Notes: generated by a model not told the origin, from the sequence alone. A DNA stretch of 64,000 bases from Pantoea sp. alder81 (GCF_020179835.1 NZ_JAIUDA010000001.1:620001-684000), one strand, 5' to 3'. Shown: positions 1-11,347, counted from the first letter of the stretch. Made by a program: numbers and translations.

Positions 1-1616
<1,616 letters not shown>

Positions 1617-1617
<1 letters not shown>

Positions 1618-2945
1618 TGAAAGCGTTTGAAGCCAACTTTGATGGACTGGTCGGCCTGACGCACCATTACGCCGGGCTCTCCTTTGGTAATGAAGCCTCA
1701 ACGCGCAATCAGCTGCAGCCTTCTAACCCGCGTCTGGCCGCGAAGCAGGGCCTGTTGAAAATGAAAGCGCTGGCGGACATGGGCTACGTGCAAGGGGTGA
1801 TTCCGCCGCATGAGCGGCCGAATATCCCGCTATTGCGCCAGCTGGGTTTCGCTGGCACGGATGAACAGGTACTGGCGAAAGCCGCTCAGCAGGCACCGCA
1901 GCTATTGTCTGCGGCCAGTTCTGCCTCGGCAATGTGGGTGGCGAATGCCGCTACCGTATCGCCTTCAGCCGACAGCGCCGATGGCCGCGTACACTTCACC
2001 GTGGCCAACCTCAATAATAAGTTTCATCGCGCCATCGAAGCGCCGGAAACCGCCGACTTGCTGCGCGCCATTTTCCGCGATCCGCAGCACTTCAGCGTGC
2101 ATGACGCTTTGCCGCAGGTGGCCCTGTTTGGCGATGAAGGTGCCGCTAACCACAACCGCTTTTGCGCCGGGTATGGTGATGCGGGTGTGCAGCTGTTTAT
2201 TTATGGTCGTGATGGGCAACAGCAGGGCGCTGCACCGGCGCGTTATCCGGCACGTCAAACGCGAGAGGCCAGCGCCGCGGTGGCGCGTCTGCATCAGCTC
2301 GACGACCAGCGCACGCTGTTTGCTCAGCAAAACCCGCTGGTAATCGATCAGGGCGTGTTCCACAACGATGTCATCGCCGTTAGCAACCAGCAGGTGCTGT
2401 TCTGCCATGAAGAAGCGTTTGTTGAACAGCCTGCGTTATTGCAACAGCTGGCGGCGCGCGTGCCTGGCTTCCAGCCTATTGTGGTGCCACGCGATCAAGT
2501 GTCAGTGGCGGACGCGGTGAATACCTATCTGTTTAACAGCCAGCTGTTGCAGCATCCTGAAGGTGGGATGCGACTGGTGCTGCCAGAAGAGTCGCGCCAG
2601 CACGCGGGTGTATGGCGCTATTTGTCCGGGCTGGTGGAGAGCGGCGGACCGATTCGTGAACTCACGGTGTTCGACCTACGTGAGAGCATGTGTAACGGCG
2701 GTGGACCAGCCTGTCTGCGTTTACGCGTGGTGCTGAATGAAGCAGAGCGCCAGGCCCTCAATCCAGCGGTACTGATGAATGATCGCCTGTTCACCACCCT
2801 GAACAGCTGGGTGGATCGCCACTACCGAGATCGCCTCACGCAAGCCGATTTGGCCGATCCGCAATTGCTGCGTGAAGGACGCACCGCGCTGGATGAGCTG
2901 ACACAGCTGCTAGACTTAGGCAGTGTCTACGCATTTCAGCGTTAA
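1617..2945 (+). CDS. astB: N-succinylarginine dihydrolase
   Basis: The 442-residue protein hydrolyses succinylarginine to succinylornithine, CO2 and ammonia, step 2 of the AST pathway. It belongs to the amidinotransferase/dihydrolase fold with a nucleophilic Cys. The motif [13 protein letters not shown] puts that Cys at about residue 365, the position I recall for E. coli AstB (447 residues). The N-terminus ([18 protein letters not shown]) is typical of the family. The start overlaps the astD stop by one base. A 43-base gap separates it from astE. Confidence 0.95.
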
Positions 2946-2988
2946 CCTCAGAGTGGAAGTCAAGCTTCTGAGTTGAAAAGGAGTCTAC

Positions 2989-3984
2989 ATGCAGGATTTT
3001 CTACAACAGACCCTGTCAGGCAAGCCGCCCCAGCAGCGGCAGGGCAGCAACGCCCATTTGCAGTGGCAGTGGCATGACGAGGGCATTTTATCCCTGACAC
3101 CACACGCGCCGACGCAGCAGGCATTGGTACTCTCGGCCGGCGTACACGGCAACGAAACGGCGCCGGTTGAGATTCTTAACCTGCTGCTGAAGCCACTGCT
3201 GCGGGGAGATCAGCCGTTGGCAGTGCGGTTGCTAGTGATATTGGGCAATCCAGAAGCGCTGCGCAGCGGCAAACGCTATCAGCAATATGATATTAACCGT
3301 TTGTTCGGAGGGCGCTGGCAGAAGGTGCCTGACTTACCTGAAGCCCAGCGTACGCTGCAGCTGGAGCAAGCGCTTGAGCGGTTTTGGCACGAGTGTCGCG
3401 ATCATGAAGTGCGCTGGCATCTCGATCTGCATACCGCGATTCGTGGCTCGTACCATGCGCGCTTCGGCGTGATGCCGCTGAATCCTCAGCCATGGCCGGA
3501 CGATTTTCTGCACTGGCTGGCGGCGGCAGAGCTGGAGGCATTGGTGTTTCATCGTTCACCAGGAGGCACCTTTACCCACTACAGCTGTGAGCATCACGAT
3601 GCGGCCAGCTGTACGCTGGAACTGGGGAAGGCGCTGCCGTTTGGTGAAAACGATCTCAGCCAATTCGCGGCGGTACAGTTGGCGCTGGCGGCATTGCTGT
3701 ACGGTGAGCCATTGCCAGAAGTGCGGGAACAGCCGCGACACTATCGCGTGGCACAGCAGATTACCCGTCACAGTGACGAGTTTGTCCTGCACATGGGGCC
3801 AGAAACCCTGAACTTTACCGCGTTTCCGCAGGGCACGTTGCTGGCAGAAGAGGGTGAGACGCGCTATTACGTGCAACAGGCACGCGAATATGTGCTGTTT
3901 CCCAATCCTCATGTTGCCGCTGGCCTGCGTGCTGGCTTGATGCTGGTGGAAGAGAACGCGCAAACGCAGGCGCTGACGTTATAA
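2989..3984 (+). CDS. astE: Succinylglutamate desuccinylase
   Basis: The 331-residue zinc carboxypeptidase-like enzyme releases glutamate and succinate from succinylglutamate, the last AST step. Zinc-binding residues are visible in SAGVHGNETAPVE (His and Glu, about residues 54-57) and in WHLDLHTAIR (His near 150). A catalytic Glu is expected in TLELGKALPFGENDL. AAAAGGAGTCTAC precedes the ATG, a good ribosome-binding site. It is the last gene of the operon, and a strong terminator follows within a few bases. Confidence 0.95.
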   Translation: MQDFLQQTLSGKPPQQRQGSNAHLQWQWHDEGILSLTPHAPTQQALVLSAGVHGNETAPVEILNLLLKPLLRGDQPLAVRLLVILGNPEALRSGKRYQQYDINRLFGGRWQKVPDLPEAQRTLQLEQALERFWHECRDHEVRWHLDLHTAIRGSYHARFGVMPLNPQPWPDDFLHWLAAAELEALVFHRSPGGTFTHYSCEHHDAASCTLELGKALPFGENDLSQFAAVQLALAALLYGEPLPEVREQPRHYRVAQQITRHSDEFVLHMGPETLNFTAFPQGTLLAEEGETRYYVQQAREYVLFPNPHVAAGLRAGLMLVEENAQTQALTL

Positions 3985-3986
3985 AT

Positions 3987-4017
3987 AAAAATGGGTGAAT
4001 GAAATTCACCCATTTTT
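3987..4017 (+). terminator. Terminator of the ast operon
   Basis: GGGTGAAT-GAA-ATTCACCC forms a perfect stem flanked by an A run before and TTTTT after. It starts 3 bases past the astE stop. Confidence 0.88.
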
Positions 4018-4265
4018 CCCTTCCGCAAAACCGACAATACCGTTACACTCCTCCTTAATTCCTGCGTATTTCCCTTTGATTGTCATACTCTTTTGCAATT
4101 CCTCACGCATTTCTTCTCTTTCTCTCCATGATTGCCTGATTACTGTCTTTTATGCTTTCAGGGCTTTACTCAGACTCTGAGTAGTTGACGTTAGGCGTCG
4201 TATGCTTGTTTCCGAAGACGCGACACACCTTGTCGTCATGAAACTGAATAGTAAGGACAAATATT

Positions 4266-4763
4266 ATGCGTAAACTCACTTCCCTGTTCCTGGCTACTGC
4301 AATGGCTCTTGGTGCTGCCAACATCGTCCACGCTGCAGCGGACAATCTGACACCACCGCCAGCAGGTAGCGAAAAACCAATGCACAAGCCGCCAATGCGT
4401 CATCACGGTATGGAGATGATGTTCAAAGGCCTGAATTTGACGGATGCGCAGAAAGCGCAGATCAAAACCATCATGCGTGACAGCCATAAAGAGATGAAAC
4501 GTCCATCTCTGGAAGAGCGCCGTGCGGACCACAGCATCATCGCTTCAGATACTTTCGATAAAGCGAAAGCCGAAGCGCAGGCTGAGAAAATGACCGCCAA
4601 CGCGAAAGATCGTGCGGTGAGCATGATGGAAACGCAGAACAAGATTTACAACGTGCTGACGCCTGAACAGAAAAAACAGTACAACGCCAACTTTGAGAAA
4701 CGTCTGACAGAGAAAGGCCCGCATGACGGTAAAATGCCGCCACCGCCGGCTGATGGTGAATAA
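4266..4763 (+). CDS. spy: Periplasmic ATP-independent chaperone Spy
   Basis: The 165-residue precursor has a signal peptide (about residues 1-23, ending VHA) and two LTxxQ motifs, LTDAQ at 58-62 and LTPEQ at 131-135, the hallmark of the CpxP/Spy family. Spy forms a cradle-shaped dimer that binds unfolding proteins in the periplasm. In E. coli it is induced by BaeR and CpxR; I could not identify a clear CpxR box in the roughly 250-base upstream region. AAGGACAAATATT gives the ribosome-binding site. The C-terminus is Pro/Asp-rich. The neighbouring astE and cho are as in E. coli, but ves, which lies between spy and cho there, is missing. Confidence 0.92.
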   Translation: MRKLTSLFLATAMALGAANIVHAAADNLTPPPAGSEKPMHKPPMRHHGMEMMFKGLNLTDAQKAQIKTIMRDSHKEMKRPSLEERRADHSIIASDTFDKAKAEAQAEKMTANAKDRAVSMMETQNKIYNVLTPEQKKQYNANFEKRLTEKGPHDGKMPPPPADGE

Positions 4764-4787
4764 GCCGTTTAGCTAATCGGTTTGAGA

Positions 4788-4842
4788 CCGCCGACGCTGT
4801 CCACTGCATCTGATGCTTTGGGCAGCGTCGGCGGTTTTGTTT
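4788..4842 (+). terminator. Terminator after spy, probably shared with cho
   Basis: A perfect 12-bp stem (CCGCCGACGCTG paired with CAGCGTCGGCGG) around a 23-base loop is followed by TTTTGTTTT. It lies between the convergent spy and cho genes. Confidence 0.8.
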
Positions 4843-5702
4843 TAAAGTTCAATCAGCGGGAAAACCCCGGACAGTAGCGGGCGGCACAAAATTTTATAGC
4901 CGTCATGATCAAAACCCTGACGTGCGCGCTGCAGTTGGCGAGCCTCCACTTCGGTGGCGACCGAACCGAGCCAGAACCAGTGATCAATGACGTGAATCTG
5001 CGTCATCGCCGTTCCCACTTCTACCATGCCAACCGGGCCTTGCCACGGCCAGCACACCACACGCATCTGTTCCAGCGCCTCATGCAAGCGTTGCTGATGG
5101 GCTTCAATGGATTCATTGCCACAACACGCCCCAGCGCAGCGTTTTAGCGCGGCGCGAAAACAGCCGCGTCCCGGCGTTAAACGCTCTAATCCCAGCAATC
5201 CATGGCACAGGCGCTGTTCATCGGCAATCGTCTTGAGTTTTTCCATGGCCGCAAAGCGACTGCGAAACAAACCGTAGAGGTTGGGTGAGCACGAGAAGTC
5301 GAGATCTTTGGCGTACACGACCTGCGGAGCGCCATCGCCAAGCTGCAAAGAACAAAGCTGACGATTTTTGCGCAGGCGCTTATTAAACAGCGGCTGCTGC
5401 GTTTTGATCATCTGCGCTTCCAGCAATTGCGCACCAAGATCGCCAGCGGTAGGGATCCAGGTCACGCGCCGTGCCTGGCGCAACATACTGGCTTCATCCG
5501 GGGTGCGAAAATGCGACATCACCCGACTGCGCAGGTTGACGCTTTTGCCGATATACAGCGGCAGGTTATCGCTGTCACCGTGAAAGGTATAAACGCCAGG
5601 CTGATTGGGTAACCCTTCCAGCCACTGACGTAAATGTTCGGGATATTGATAAATCGCGGCCGCATCAAATTCGAGGCGGTGGCTGGCTGCACGTCTGACC
5701 AA
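4842..5702 (-). CDS. cho: Excinuclease Cho (UvrC-like 3' endonuclease)
   Basis: The 286-residue protein is homologous to the N-terminal half of UvrC and makes the 3' incision at bulky DNA lesions together with UvrAB. The GIY-YIG nuclease core is visible as GVY at 36-38 and YIG at 50-52, followed by KSVNLRSRVMSH. A Cys-rich segment (CFRAALKRCAGACCG) lies near residue 190. The start MVRRAASHRLEF matches my memory of E. coli Cho (295 residues). A LexA-like box lies 14 bases upstream of the ATG, in agreement with cho being an SOS gene in E. coli. Confidence 0.93.
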   Translation of the reverse strand: MVRRAASHRLEFDAAAIYQYPEHLRQWLEGLPNQPGVYTFHGDSDNLPLYIGKSVNLRSRVMSHFRTPDEASMLRQARRVTWIPTAGDLGAQLLEAQMIKTQQPLFNKRLRKNRQLCSLQLGDGAPQVVYAKDLDFSCSPNLYGLFRSRFAAMEKLKTIADEQRLCHGLLGLERLTPGRGCFRAALKRCAGACCGNESIEAHQQRLHEALEQMRVVCWPWQGPVGMVEVGTAMTQIHVIDHWFWLGSVATEVEARQLQRARQGFDHDGYKILCRPLLSGVFPLIEL

Positions 5703-5715
5703 AACTCACTCCGAT

Positions 5716-5735
5716 TACTGGTTGTCTGTCCAGTA
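5716..5735 (-). promoter_or_regulatory. Candidate LexA box of cho
   Basis: TACTGGTTGTCTGTCCAGTA has the TACTG-N10-CAGTA layout of the enterobacterial LexA operator. The core is CTGG-N8-CCAG instead of CTGT-N8-ACAG, so both inner bases deviate symmetrically. It ends 14 bases before the cho start, where LexA binding would block expression. E. coli cho is LexA-controlled. Confidence 0.55.
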
Positions 5736-5779
5736 TATCAGCGTGATGCTTTTCTCGCCAGTCAGCGGCAGAAGGAGGG

Positions 5780-5806
5780 CGTTTCCCGCGATAGCGGCGG
5801 GAAACG
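5780..5806 (-). terminator. Hairpin downstream of nadE
   Basis: A 10-bp stem, CGTTTCCCGC paired with GCGGGAAACG, starts 9 bases past the nadE stop on the minus strand. No clear U run follows, so termination strength is uncertain. Confidence 0.5.
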
Positions 5807-5814
5807 TAGAGAAG

Positions 5815-6642
5815 TTACTTTTTCCAGAAATCATCGAACACGGTAATCGGCGGGCGACGTTTGTGTTCGGTTTTCAGATACCAGCCTTCAATGGTCTTCG
5901 CGGCGGCGGCATCGATGGTTTTGCCTTCCAGATAAGCGTCAATCTGTTGATAGGTAACGCCAAGCGCCACTTCGTCCTGCAAGCCAGGACGATCGTCTTC
6001 CAGATCGGCAGTAGGATGCTTCAGATACAAGTGTTCCGGGCAGCCGAGGGTTTTTAACAGCTGTTTGCCCTGGCCTTTGTGCAGGCGGAAAATCGGGTTG
6101 ATATCGCTGCCGCCGTCACCGTATTTGGTGAAGAAACCGGTCACGGCTTCGGCCGCATGGTCGGTGCCCACCACCACGCCTTTGGTCATGCCGGCGATGC
6201 TGTATTGTGCCTTCATACGCTCACGCGCTTTCTCGTTGCCGCGCACGAAATCGGAAACCACGATGCCCGCTTCTTTCAACGCGCGCTCACTGGCGAGAAT
6301 TGCTTCCTTGATATTCACGACCAACGTGCGATCCGGCTGGATAAACGCCAGCGCATCCTGACAATCCTGTTCATCGGCCTGCACGCCATACGGCAGGCGC
6401 ACGGCGATAAAGGTGTAATCCTTATCGCCGGTCTCGTCACGCAACTCGCGAATGGCGGTTTGAGACAGAATGCCGGTTAGCGTGGAGTCCTGCCCGCCGC
6501 TGATGCCGAGCACCAGGGTTTTCAGGAATGGATTGGCTTTCAGGTAGGATTTCAGAAAATCGACGCTGACGCGGACTTCCTGTTGCGGATCGATAACGGG
6601 TTTCACACCCAACGCTTCAATGATTTCCTGCTGCAGTGACAT
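5815..6642 (-). CDS. nadE: NH3-dependent NAD synthetase
   Basis: This 275-residue cytoplasmic enzyme adenylates nicotinate adenine dinucleotide and amidates it with ammonia to give NAD. The PP-loop motif GISGGQDST lies at about 46-54. [23 protein letters not shown] is the conserved second active-site segment. Length equals that of E. coli NadE, and no glutaminase domain is attached. GAGGAGAGGTTC precedes the ATG. It is flanked by cho downstream and an efflux gene upstream on the same strand, each with its own hairpin. Confidence 0.96.
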   Translation of the reverse strand: MSLQQEIIEALGVKPVIDPQQEVRVSVDFLKSYLKANPFLKTLVLGISGGQDSTLTGILSQTAIRELRDETGDKDYTFIAVRLPYGVQADEQDCQDALAFIQPDRTLVVNIKEAILASERALKEAGIVVSDFVRGNEKARERMKAQYSIAGMTKGVVVGTDHAAEAVTGFFTKYGDGGSDINPIFRLHKGQGKQLLKTLGCPEHLYLKHPTADLEDDRPGLQDEVALGVTYQQIDAYLEGKTIDAAAAKTIEGWYLKTEHKRRPPITVFDDFWKK

Positions 6643-6715
6643 GAACCTCTCCTCAAGTCAGTAGCCTGACGGCACAATGCGAATCATCTGCTAAAGCTAA
6701 CGCCTCCGCTGGCAA

Positions 6716-6739
6716 ACAACAAGCCGCATGGCTTGTTGT
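6716..6739 (-). terminator. Hairpin downstream of the MFS gene
   Basis: ACAACAAGCC-GCAT-GGCTTGTTGT is a perfect 10-bp stem with a tetraloop, 20 bases past the stop of the efflux gene. Only a short T-rich stretch follows on the minus strand. Confidence 0.55.
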
Positions 6740-6759
6740 CGCACTTATTTGCAGGCTTT

Positions 6760-7950
6760 TCAGGCGCTTTTCGGTTTTTGTGCCAACAGGATGAACATCA
6801 AAATTGCCAGCATAAAGCAGCCAAAGATGGTGCCCGTCATGCTCGCCACCGAGGTGCCGCCCAGCCCGGTCACTGGCACAGCAATGGCGCCTAAGGTAAA
6901 CATGGTGACGCCAATCACCGCCGAGGCGCTGCCCGCACGATGTCCCTGACTCTGCATCGCAAGAGACGAAGCCGTGGTCGCAATCACACCGTTACTGGCG
7001 ATGGTGAAGAACAGTGCCAGCAGAATAATCGGCAGTGGCGCACCAGTCAGGCCGGCTAATAGCAGGCAACTCGACGCGACAAACGCCAGCGTCAGCCCGC
7101 CTTTCAGAACACGATATTCACCCCAAAGCGGGCACAAACGTGCACTGGTTTGCGATGCAATAATCAGGCCGAAGCCATTGGCCGCGAAGCAGAAACTAAA
7201 CGCCTGCGGTGACAAACCATAGATTTGCTGTAACACAAACGGGGAAGCGCCAATGTAGGCAAACATCCCGGACATCATAAAGCCCTGTGTCAGGCAAAAG
7301 CCCATAAATGGACGATGGGTGATCACCTGGCCGAGAGCCGCCCAGGCGGAAAAGATCGAGCCCTGGCTGCGACGTTCGGCGGGCAGCGTTTCGTGCAGTT
7401 TCCAGCGCGCGAGGAAGATTAGCAGTACGGCGATACACCCGAGTACCACAAAAATGCCGCGCCAGTTCAGCACCGTCATTAACACGCCGCCAAGCACCGG
7501 CGCACCAATCGGCGCCAGACCATTTACCAGCATCAATAGGGCAAAGAAACGCGTCAGTTCATGGCCACTGTACATATCGCGCGCGATGGCGCGTGACAAT
7601 ACCGCACCGCCAGCGCCCGCCAGGCCTTCAAACAGACGTGCTACCAGCAGCGAGTGAATGTCTTTTGCCAGCGCGCAGCCAATGGAAGCGATAAACAACA
7701 GCACCAGTGACAGCATCAGGGGGCGAATACGGCCAAATTTGTCGCTCATCGGGCCAAACAGCAATTGTCCTGCGCCGAGCCCCAGCAAACCTGCGGTTAA
7801 ACTCAACTGCGCGGTGGCGGTTTCGGTGTGCAGATCGCGCGCCAGTTCAGGTAAGGCGGGCAGATACAGGTCGATGCAGAGCGGTCCGAGTGCCGCAAGC
7901 AGGCCCAGCGTAATGGCGTAAACCAGCCGATTAGAGTGTGCAGGTGTCAT
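6760..7950 (-). CDS. Bcr/CflA-family multidrug efflux MFS transporter
   Basis: The 396-residue protein has about 12 hydrophobic segments. Drug:H+ antiporter signatures include GPLCIDLYLPALPEL in TM1 and GQLLFGPMSDKFGRIRPL in the TM2-3 loop. ARLFEGLAGAGGAVLSRAIARD resembles the Bcr/CflA TM4-5 motif C region. It probably exports small toxic compounds with proton antiport across the inner membrane; the substrate cannot be read from sequence. It is absent from this position in E. coli. It looks monocistronic, with about 190 bases separating it from divergent osmE. Confidence 0.85.
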   Translation of the reverse strand: MTPAHSNRLVYAITLGLLAALGPLCIDLYLPALPELARDLHTETATAQLSLTAGLLGLGAGQLLFGPMSDKFGRIRPLMLSLVLLFIASIGCALAKDIHSLLVARLFEGLAGAGGAVLSRAIARDMYSGHELTRFFALLMLVNGLAPIGAPVLGGVLMTVLNWRGIFVVLGCIAVLLIFLARWKLHETLPAERRSQGSIFSAWAALGQVITHRPFMGFCLTQGFMMSGMFAYIGASPFVLQQIYGLSPQAFSFCFAANGFGLIIASQTSARLCPLWGEYRVLKGGLTLAFVASSCLLLAGLTGAPLPIILLALFFTIASNGVIATTASSLAMQSQGHRAGSASAVIGVTMFTLGAIAVPVTGLGGTSVASMTGTIFGCFMLAILMFILLAQKPKSA

Positions 7951-8140
7951 TGATCCTCTGTCTTATTGATGTCTTGAGATTTTTTTGCCGGGGGATTATA
8001 CGAAGCGTGAAGCGGCAACACAGCAACTTTACGAAAAACTAACGTTTCAGAAATTGCCTAAAACATTGCCATTGATTTGATTAATCTGGATTTATGTTCC
8101 AGGCTTAGTGTGACATGGACAAAGTATGAGGAATATAAAG

Positions 8141-8476
8141 ATGAAAAAAGTGCTGGGATGTATCGCTGCCGCTGTGACGCTGGTAGCCCTGTCTGGTTGT
8201 ACGACTTATGACAAAGCCGAAAGCTATGTGACTAAGCCGGTGGTTAAGGATGTGAAAAAAGGTATGACGCGCGATCAGGTTCGCCAGATTGCAGGTGCGC
8301 CATCAACTGAAATCACCATGGTACATGCCCGTGGTACTTGCCAGACATACGTGATTGGTGAGCGTGATGGTAAACCACAGACCTACTTTGTCAGCTATAA
8401 CGATGTGGGCCGCGTAATGAACTACGGCTTCCAGAGCTGTAAAGACTACGATACCGATCCGCAAGCTGCGCAGTAA
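8141..8476 (+). CDS. osmE: Osmotically inducible lipoprotein OsmE
   Basis: The 111-residue precursor has a lipoprotein signal with lipobox LSGC (Cys20) and a SmpA/OmlA (BamE-like) domain. KGMTRDQVRQIAGAPSTE and ARGTCQTYVIGERDGKPQTYFV match E. coli OsmE (112 residues) closely. An upstream in-frame ATG at 8126 adds MRNIK, but the ATG at 8141 has GAGGAATATAAAG before it and directly begins the signal peptide. OsmE is an envelope lipoprotein whose E. coli gene is induced by osmolarity and stationary phase; its molecular role is not established. Confidence 0.93.
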   Translation: MKKVLGCIAAAVTLVALSGCTTYDKAESYVTKPVVKDVKKGMTRDQVRQIAGAPSTEITMVHARGTCQTYVIGERDGKPQTYFVSYNDVGRVMNYGFQSCKDYDTDPQAAQ

Positions 8477-8490
8477 TTCTTGCCGAATGC

Positions 8491-8520
8491 AAAAAGGCCC
8501 GTCAATGACGGGCCTTTTTT
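8491..8520 (+). terminator. Terminator of osmE
   Basis: AAAAA-GGCCCGTC-AAT-GACGGGCC-TTTTTT is a textbook intrinsic terminator starting 15 bases after the stop. Confidence 0.93.
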
Positions 8521-8530
8521 CGTTTAACGC

Positions 8531-8914
8531 TTACAGTCCGTAAGGGCGGGGCACTTCAACATAATTGCCGCCCATCTCACGCTGATAGTAGTGACCTTCC
8601 TGCACGTAATAGCGTTTTCCGTTGAAATCCAGTACGCGCATCCCACCTTCTGGCGGCGCCTCAGGCGACTGGACCACCACGTAGGTATCGCCCTGGCGCT
8701 GGTAGTAGTTACCATTCAGCATGTAATAGGTGAGACCGCCTATCAGTACCGCTGTCGCCGCTTCAGGTAAGAAGCGCAGCGGACCAGGACCGCCCCAACG
8801 TGGGCCACCACCCCAATGTGGACCTGGGCCGGGGCCCCAGCCGTAAGGGTGGGCAAAACTAATGGCGGGCGTTAATAAGGTTAACGCCAGCACCGAGGCG
8901 ATAACGTGTTTCAT
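8531..8914 (-). CDS. Secreted Gly/Pro-rich protein, DUF6515-like
   Basis: The 127-residue precursor (start MKHVIASV) has a signal peptide ending ISFA, then a Gly/Pro/Trp/His-rich stretch (GWGPGPGPHWGGGPRW). A hydrophobic segment (ATAVLIGGLTYYML) and two Tyr-rich repeats follow (GNYYQRQGDTYVVV and GHYYQREMGGNYVEV). This resembles the small DUF6515 envelope proteins, an assignment made from memory. The start at 8914 has AGGAG upstream; a longer frame to 8971 lacks support. Function is unknown, with localisation probably periplasmic or outer surface. Confidence 0.7.
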   Translation of the reverse strand: MKHVIASVLALTLLTPAISFAHPYGWGPGPGPHWGGGPRWGGPGPLRFLPEAATAVLIGGLTYYMLNGNYYQRQGDTYVVVQSPEAPPEGGMRVLDFNGKRYYVQEGHYYQREMGGNYVEVPRPYGL

Positions 8915-9062
8915 CGGTGATTCTCCTGCTATGACTGATAGCAGAATTAGCCTTCTGATGAGAAAACTCAAGAGAAAAGTGGCTGATTTTTCGTCTGTTT
9001 ACCATGCTTAACGCTTTCCTGACGCTAGCGCCACGATCGGGGATAATTGCGGAGTTTAAGCC

Positions 9063-9095
9063 ATAAAAAAACGGCAGGCGAGTAGGCCTGCCGTT
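9063..9095 (-). terminator. Terminator of tcyP
   Basis: On the minus strand AACGGCAGGC and GCCTGCCGTT pair around a 6-base loop and are followed by a run of T. It begins 18 bases after the tcyP stop. Confidence 0.85.
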
Positions 9096-9112
9096 GTTCA
9101 ATTGCGTCGGAA

Positions 9113-10504
9113 TTAACGATGCGCCAGTTCGGCGTGCTCGTCGCTCTCCAGCACTTTTTTGTCAGTCAAACCGAGCCAGCGGCTGGTGAGTGAACCGGCC
9201 GTCATCGAACCATTGACGTTCAATGCGGTACGGCCCATATCGATCAGCGGCTCGATGGAGATCAGCAGCGCAACCAGCGTTACCGGCAAGCCCATCGCAG
9301 GCAGCACAATCAGCGCTGCGAATGTGGCTCCGCCGCCGACACCGGCAACACCCGCAGAACTCAGCGTGACGATACCGACCAGCGTGGCAATCCACATCGG
9401 ATCAAACGGGTTGATGCCGACCGTTGGCGCGACCATCACCGCCAGCATGGTTGGATACAAACCAGCACAACCGTTCTGACCAATGGTGGCACCGAAGGAA
9501 GCCGAGAAGCTGGCAATCGATTCCGGCACGCCAAGACGGCGCGTCTGCGTTTCCACGTTCAGCGGAATACTGGCTGCACTGGAACGGCTGGTGAAAGCGA
9601 AGGTGATCACCGGCCATACTTTACGGAAGAAGCGCATCGGGTTGATGCCGTTCACCGACAGCAGCAGGGCATGTACGCCAAACATAATCGCCAGACCGAG
9701 ATAAGAGGCGACCACGAAACCGCCCAGCTTGATGATGTCCTGCAGGTTAGAGCCCGCTACCACTTTGGTCATCAGCGCCAGCACGCCGTAAGGCGTCAGC
9801 TTCATGATCAAACGTACCAGCTTCATCACCCAGGACTGCAGAGTGTCAATCGCCACCAGCACGCGCTCGCCTTTGACTTTGTCATCCTTCAACAGCTGCA
9901 GTGCAGCGACACCAAGGAAGGCGGCGAAAATCACCACGCTGATGATTGAGGTGGGGTTCGCGCCCGCCATATCAGCAAATGGATTTTTCGGGATAAAGGA
10001 GAGTAGCAACTGCGGCGTGCTGAGATCTGCAACCTTGCCAACATAGTTGCTTTGTATCGCGCTCAGGCGTGCGGTTTCCTGCACACCCTGCACCAGACCT
10101 TCCGCGCTCAGGCCAAACAGACCGGTGACCATCACACCCACCAGCGCCGAAATAGCGGTAGTGAACAGCAATACGCCAATGGTCAGCACGCTGATTTTGC
10201 CGAGTGAAGAGGCATTATGCAGACGTGCCACCGCGCTCAGGATCGAGGCAAATACCAGCGGCATCACAATCATCTGCAGCAGCTGGACATAACCATTGCC
10301 GACGATGTTGAACCAGCCAATCGAGGCCTTCACCACCGGGCTGTTTTCGCCATAAATGGTTTGCAGCGCCAGGCCGAACAATACGCCAATCACCAAACCG
10401 GTCAGCACGCGCTTCGACAGGCTCCAGCTTTGATTGCCAATGCGATTCAACAGAATCAGCAACGCAACGAAGGCGACGATATTAATAATGAGGGGAAAAT
10501 CCAT
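9113..10504 (-). CDS. tcyP: L-cystine:cation symporter TcyP (YdjN)
   Basis: The 463-residue inner-membrane protein belongs to the dicarboxylate/amino acid:cation symporter family. The serine-rich reentrant-loop region [16 protein letters not shown] lies near residue 300, and [19 protein letters not shown] and [23 protein letters not shown] follow as the second substrate-binding region. The length equals that of E. coli YdjN, a cystine importer in the CysB regulon. About 150 bases lie between it and ydjM upstream; I did not resolve a CysB site there. Confidence 0.92.
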   Translation of the reverse strand: MDFPLIINIVAFVALLILLNRIGNQSWSLSKRVLTGLVIGVLFGLALQTIYGENSPVVKASIGWFNIVGNGYVQLLQMIVMPLVFASILSAVARLHNASSLGKISVLTIGVLLFTTAISALVGVMVTGLFGLSAEGLVQGVQETARLSAIQSNYVGKVADLSTPQLLLSFIPKNPFADMAGANPTSIISVVIFAAFLGVAALQLLKDDKVKGERVLVAIDTLQSWVMKLVRLIMKLTPYGVLALMTKVVAGSNLQDIIKLGGFVVASYLGLAIMFGVHALLLSVNGINPMRFFRKVWPVITFAFTSRSSAASIPLNVETQTRRLGVPESIASFSASFGATIGQNGCAGLYPTMLAVMVAPTVGINPFDPMWIATLVGIVTLSSAGVAGVGGGATFAALIVLPAMGLPVTLVALLISIEPLIDMGRTALNVNGSMTAGSLTSRWLGLTDKKVLESDEHAELAHR

Positions 10505-10657
10505 ACTCGACTCCAGAGATGTGCCGCGCAGCAGGTTTGGCTGGCGCGGAAAACAGTAAGTTCCCGTCAGGGAATGTCAGGAATGTTACCAGTTCAGGAA
10601 AGTGCAGGCTTATACTCAAAAGGAATGGTTTATAACTTTATTGATTGATTTGCCTGG

Positions 10658-11248
10658 TTATTGACCGCTTTGGCCATTAACTAATCGACCGACACCATTT
10701 TGCAGCGTATTAAACAGTTGCTCGGGCCAACCGTTGGCACCAAAAGAGGGCATGCCAGCCGGAAACCACAGTGCGTAGCCGACCAATGCGAGGCAAAGTG
10801 CACGTTCCAGCTGATTGCCTTTTTGGCTGTTGAGCAGTGGCAAACGGAAACGCCAGCGGCACGGCCAGAGCAAGGGAACGCCTGCGGGAGTCAACATGTC
10901 GGCGACGATGTGGCTGAGATAGCCCAACGTCATCCCCTGCAGAACATCGGCAGGCAGGAACCAGTCCGCCGGGACGTTGATCTGGAACAGCCACAGGCTT
11001 ATCGCCACCGCCAGCAAGCTGTGGGTAAACCCGCGATGGCCAAAGGCGCGGGCAATAGGTTGCGAGATCCATCTCAGGCGCTGACCTAATACGGATTTAG
11101 GATGGTCGATATCGGGCAGCAGACAGGTCAACAGCGCAGCAGGCACGAGATGCCACCAGTCGGCGCTGGCCATCACTGGCGTCAGCTCCGCACGCTTGGC
11201 AAAAATCGCGCTGGCAATGGCAAAAATGATATGGCCTTCGGCCGTCAT
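10658..11248 (-). CDS. ydjM: YdjM, inner-membrane predicted metal-dependent hydrolase (SOS gene)
   Basis: The start at 11248 (MTAEGHIIFAIA) gives 196 residues, the length of E. coli YdjM; a longer frame would add 33 unconserved residues and run through the LexA box. Metal-ligand motifs of the DUF457/YdjM family are visible: PDIDHP at 45-50 and HRGFTHS at 71-77. Several hydrophobic helices place it in the inner membrane. In E. coli the gene is LexA-repressed and its function is not known. A LexA-like box 20 bases upstream agrees with this. Confidence 0.88.
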   Translation of the reverse strand: MTAEGHIIFAIASAIFAKRAELTPVMASADWWHLVPAALLTCLLPDIDHPKSVLGQRLRWISQPIARAFGHRGFTHSLLAVAISLWLFQINVPADWFLPADVLQGMTLGYLSHIVADMLTPAGVPLLWPCRWRFRLPLLNSQKGNQLERALCLALVGYALWFPAGMPSFGANGWPEQLFNTLQNGVGRLVNGQSGQ

Positions 11249-11267
11249 GATGAAACCTGGCTGCAAA

Positions 11268-11287
11268 AACTGTCGATGCATCCAGTA
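11268..11287 (-). promoter_or_regulatory. Candidate LexA box of ydjM
   Basis: On the minus strand TACTGGATGCATCGACAGTT matches TACTG-N10-CAGTT. The core is CTGG-N8-ACAG, one base from the CTGT-N8-ACAG consensus. It lies 20 bases upstream of the ydjM ATG. E. coli ydjM is an established LexA target. Confidence 0.62.
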
Positions 11288-11347
11288 TAGGGATTTATCC
11301 AGTGAAATAGAACGGTGACGCTGTAACGAAGCGTTAATATTTTTCAC

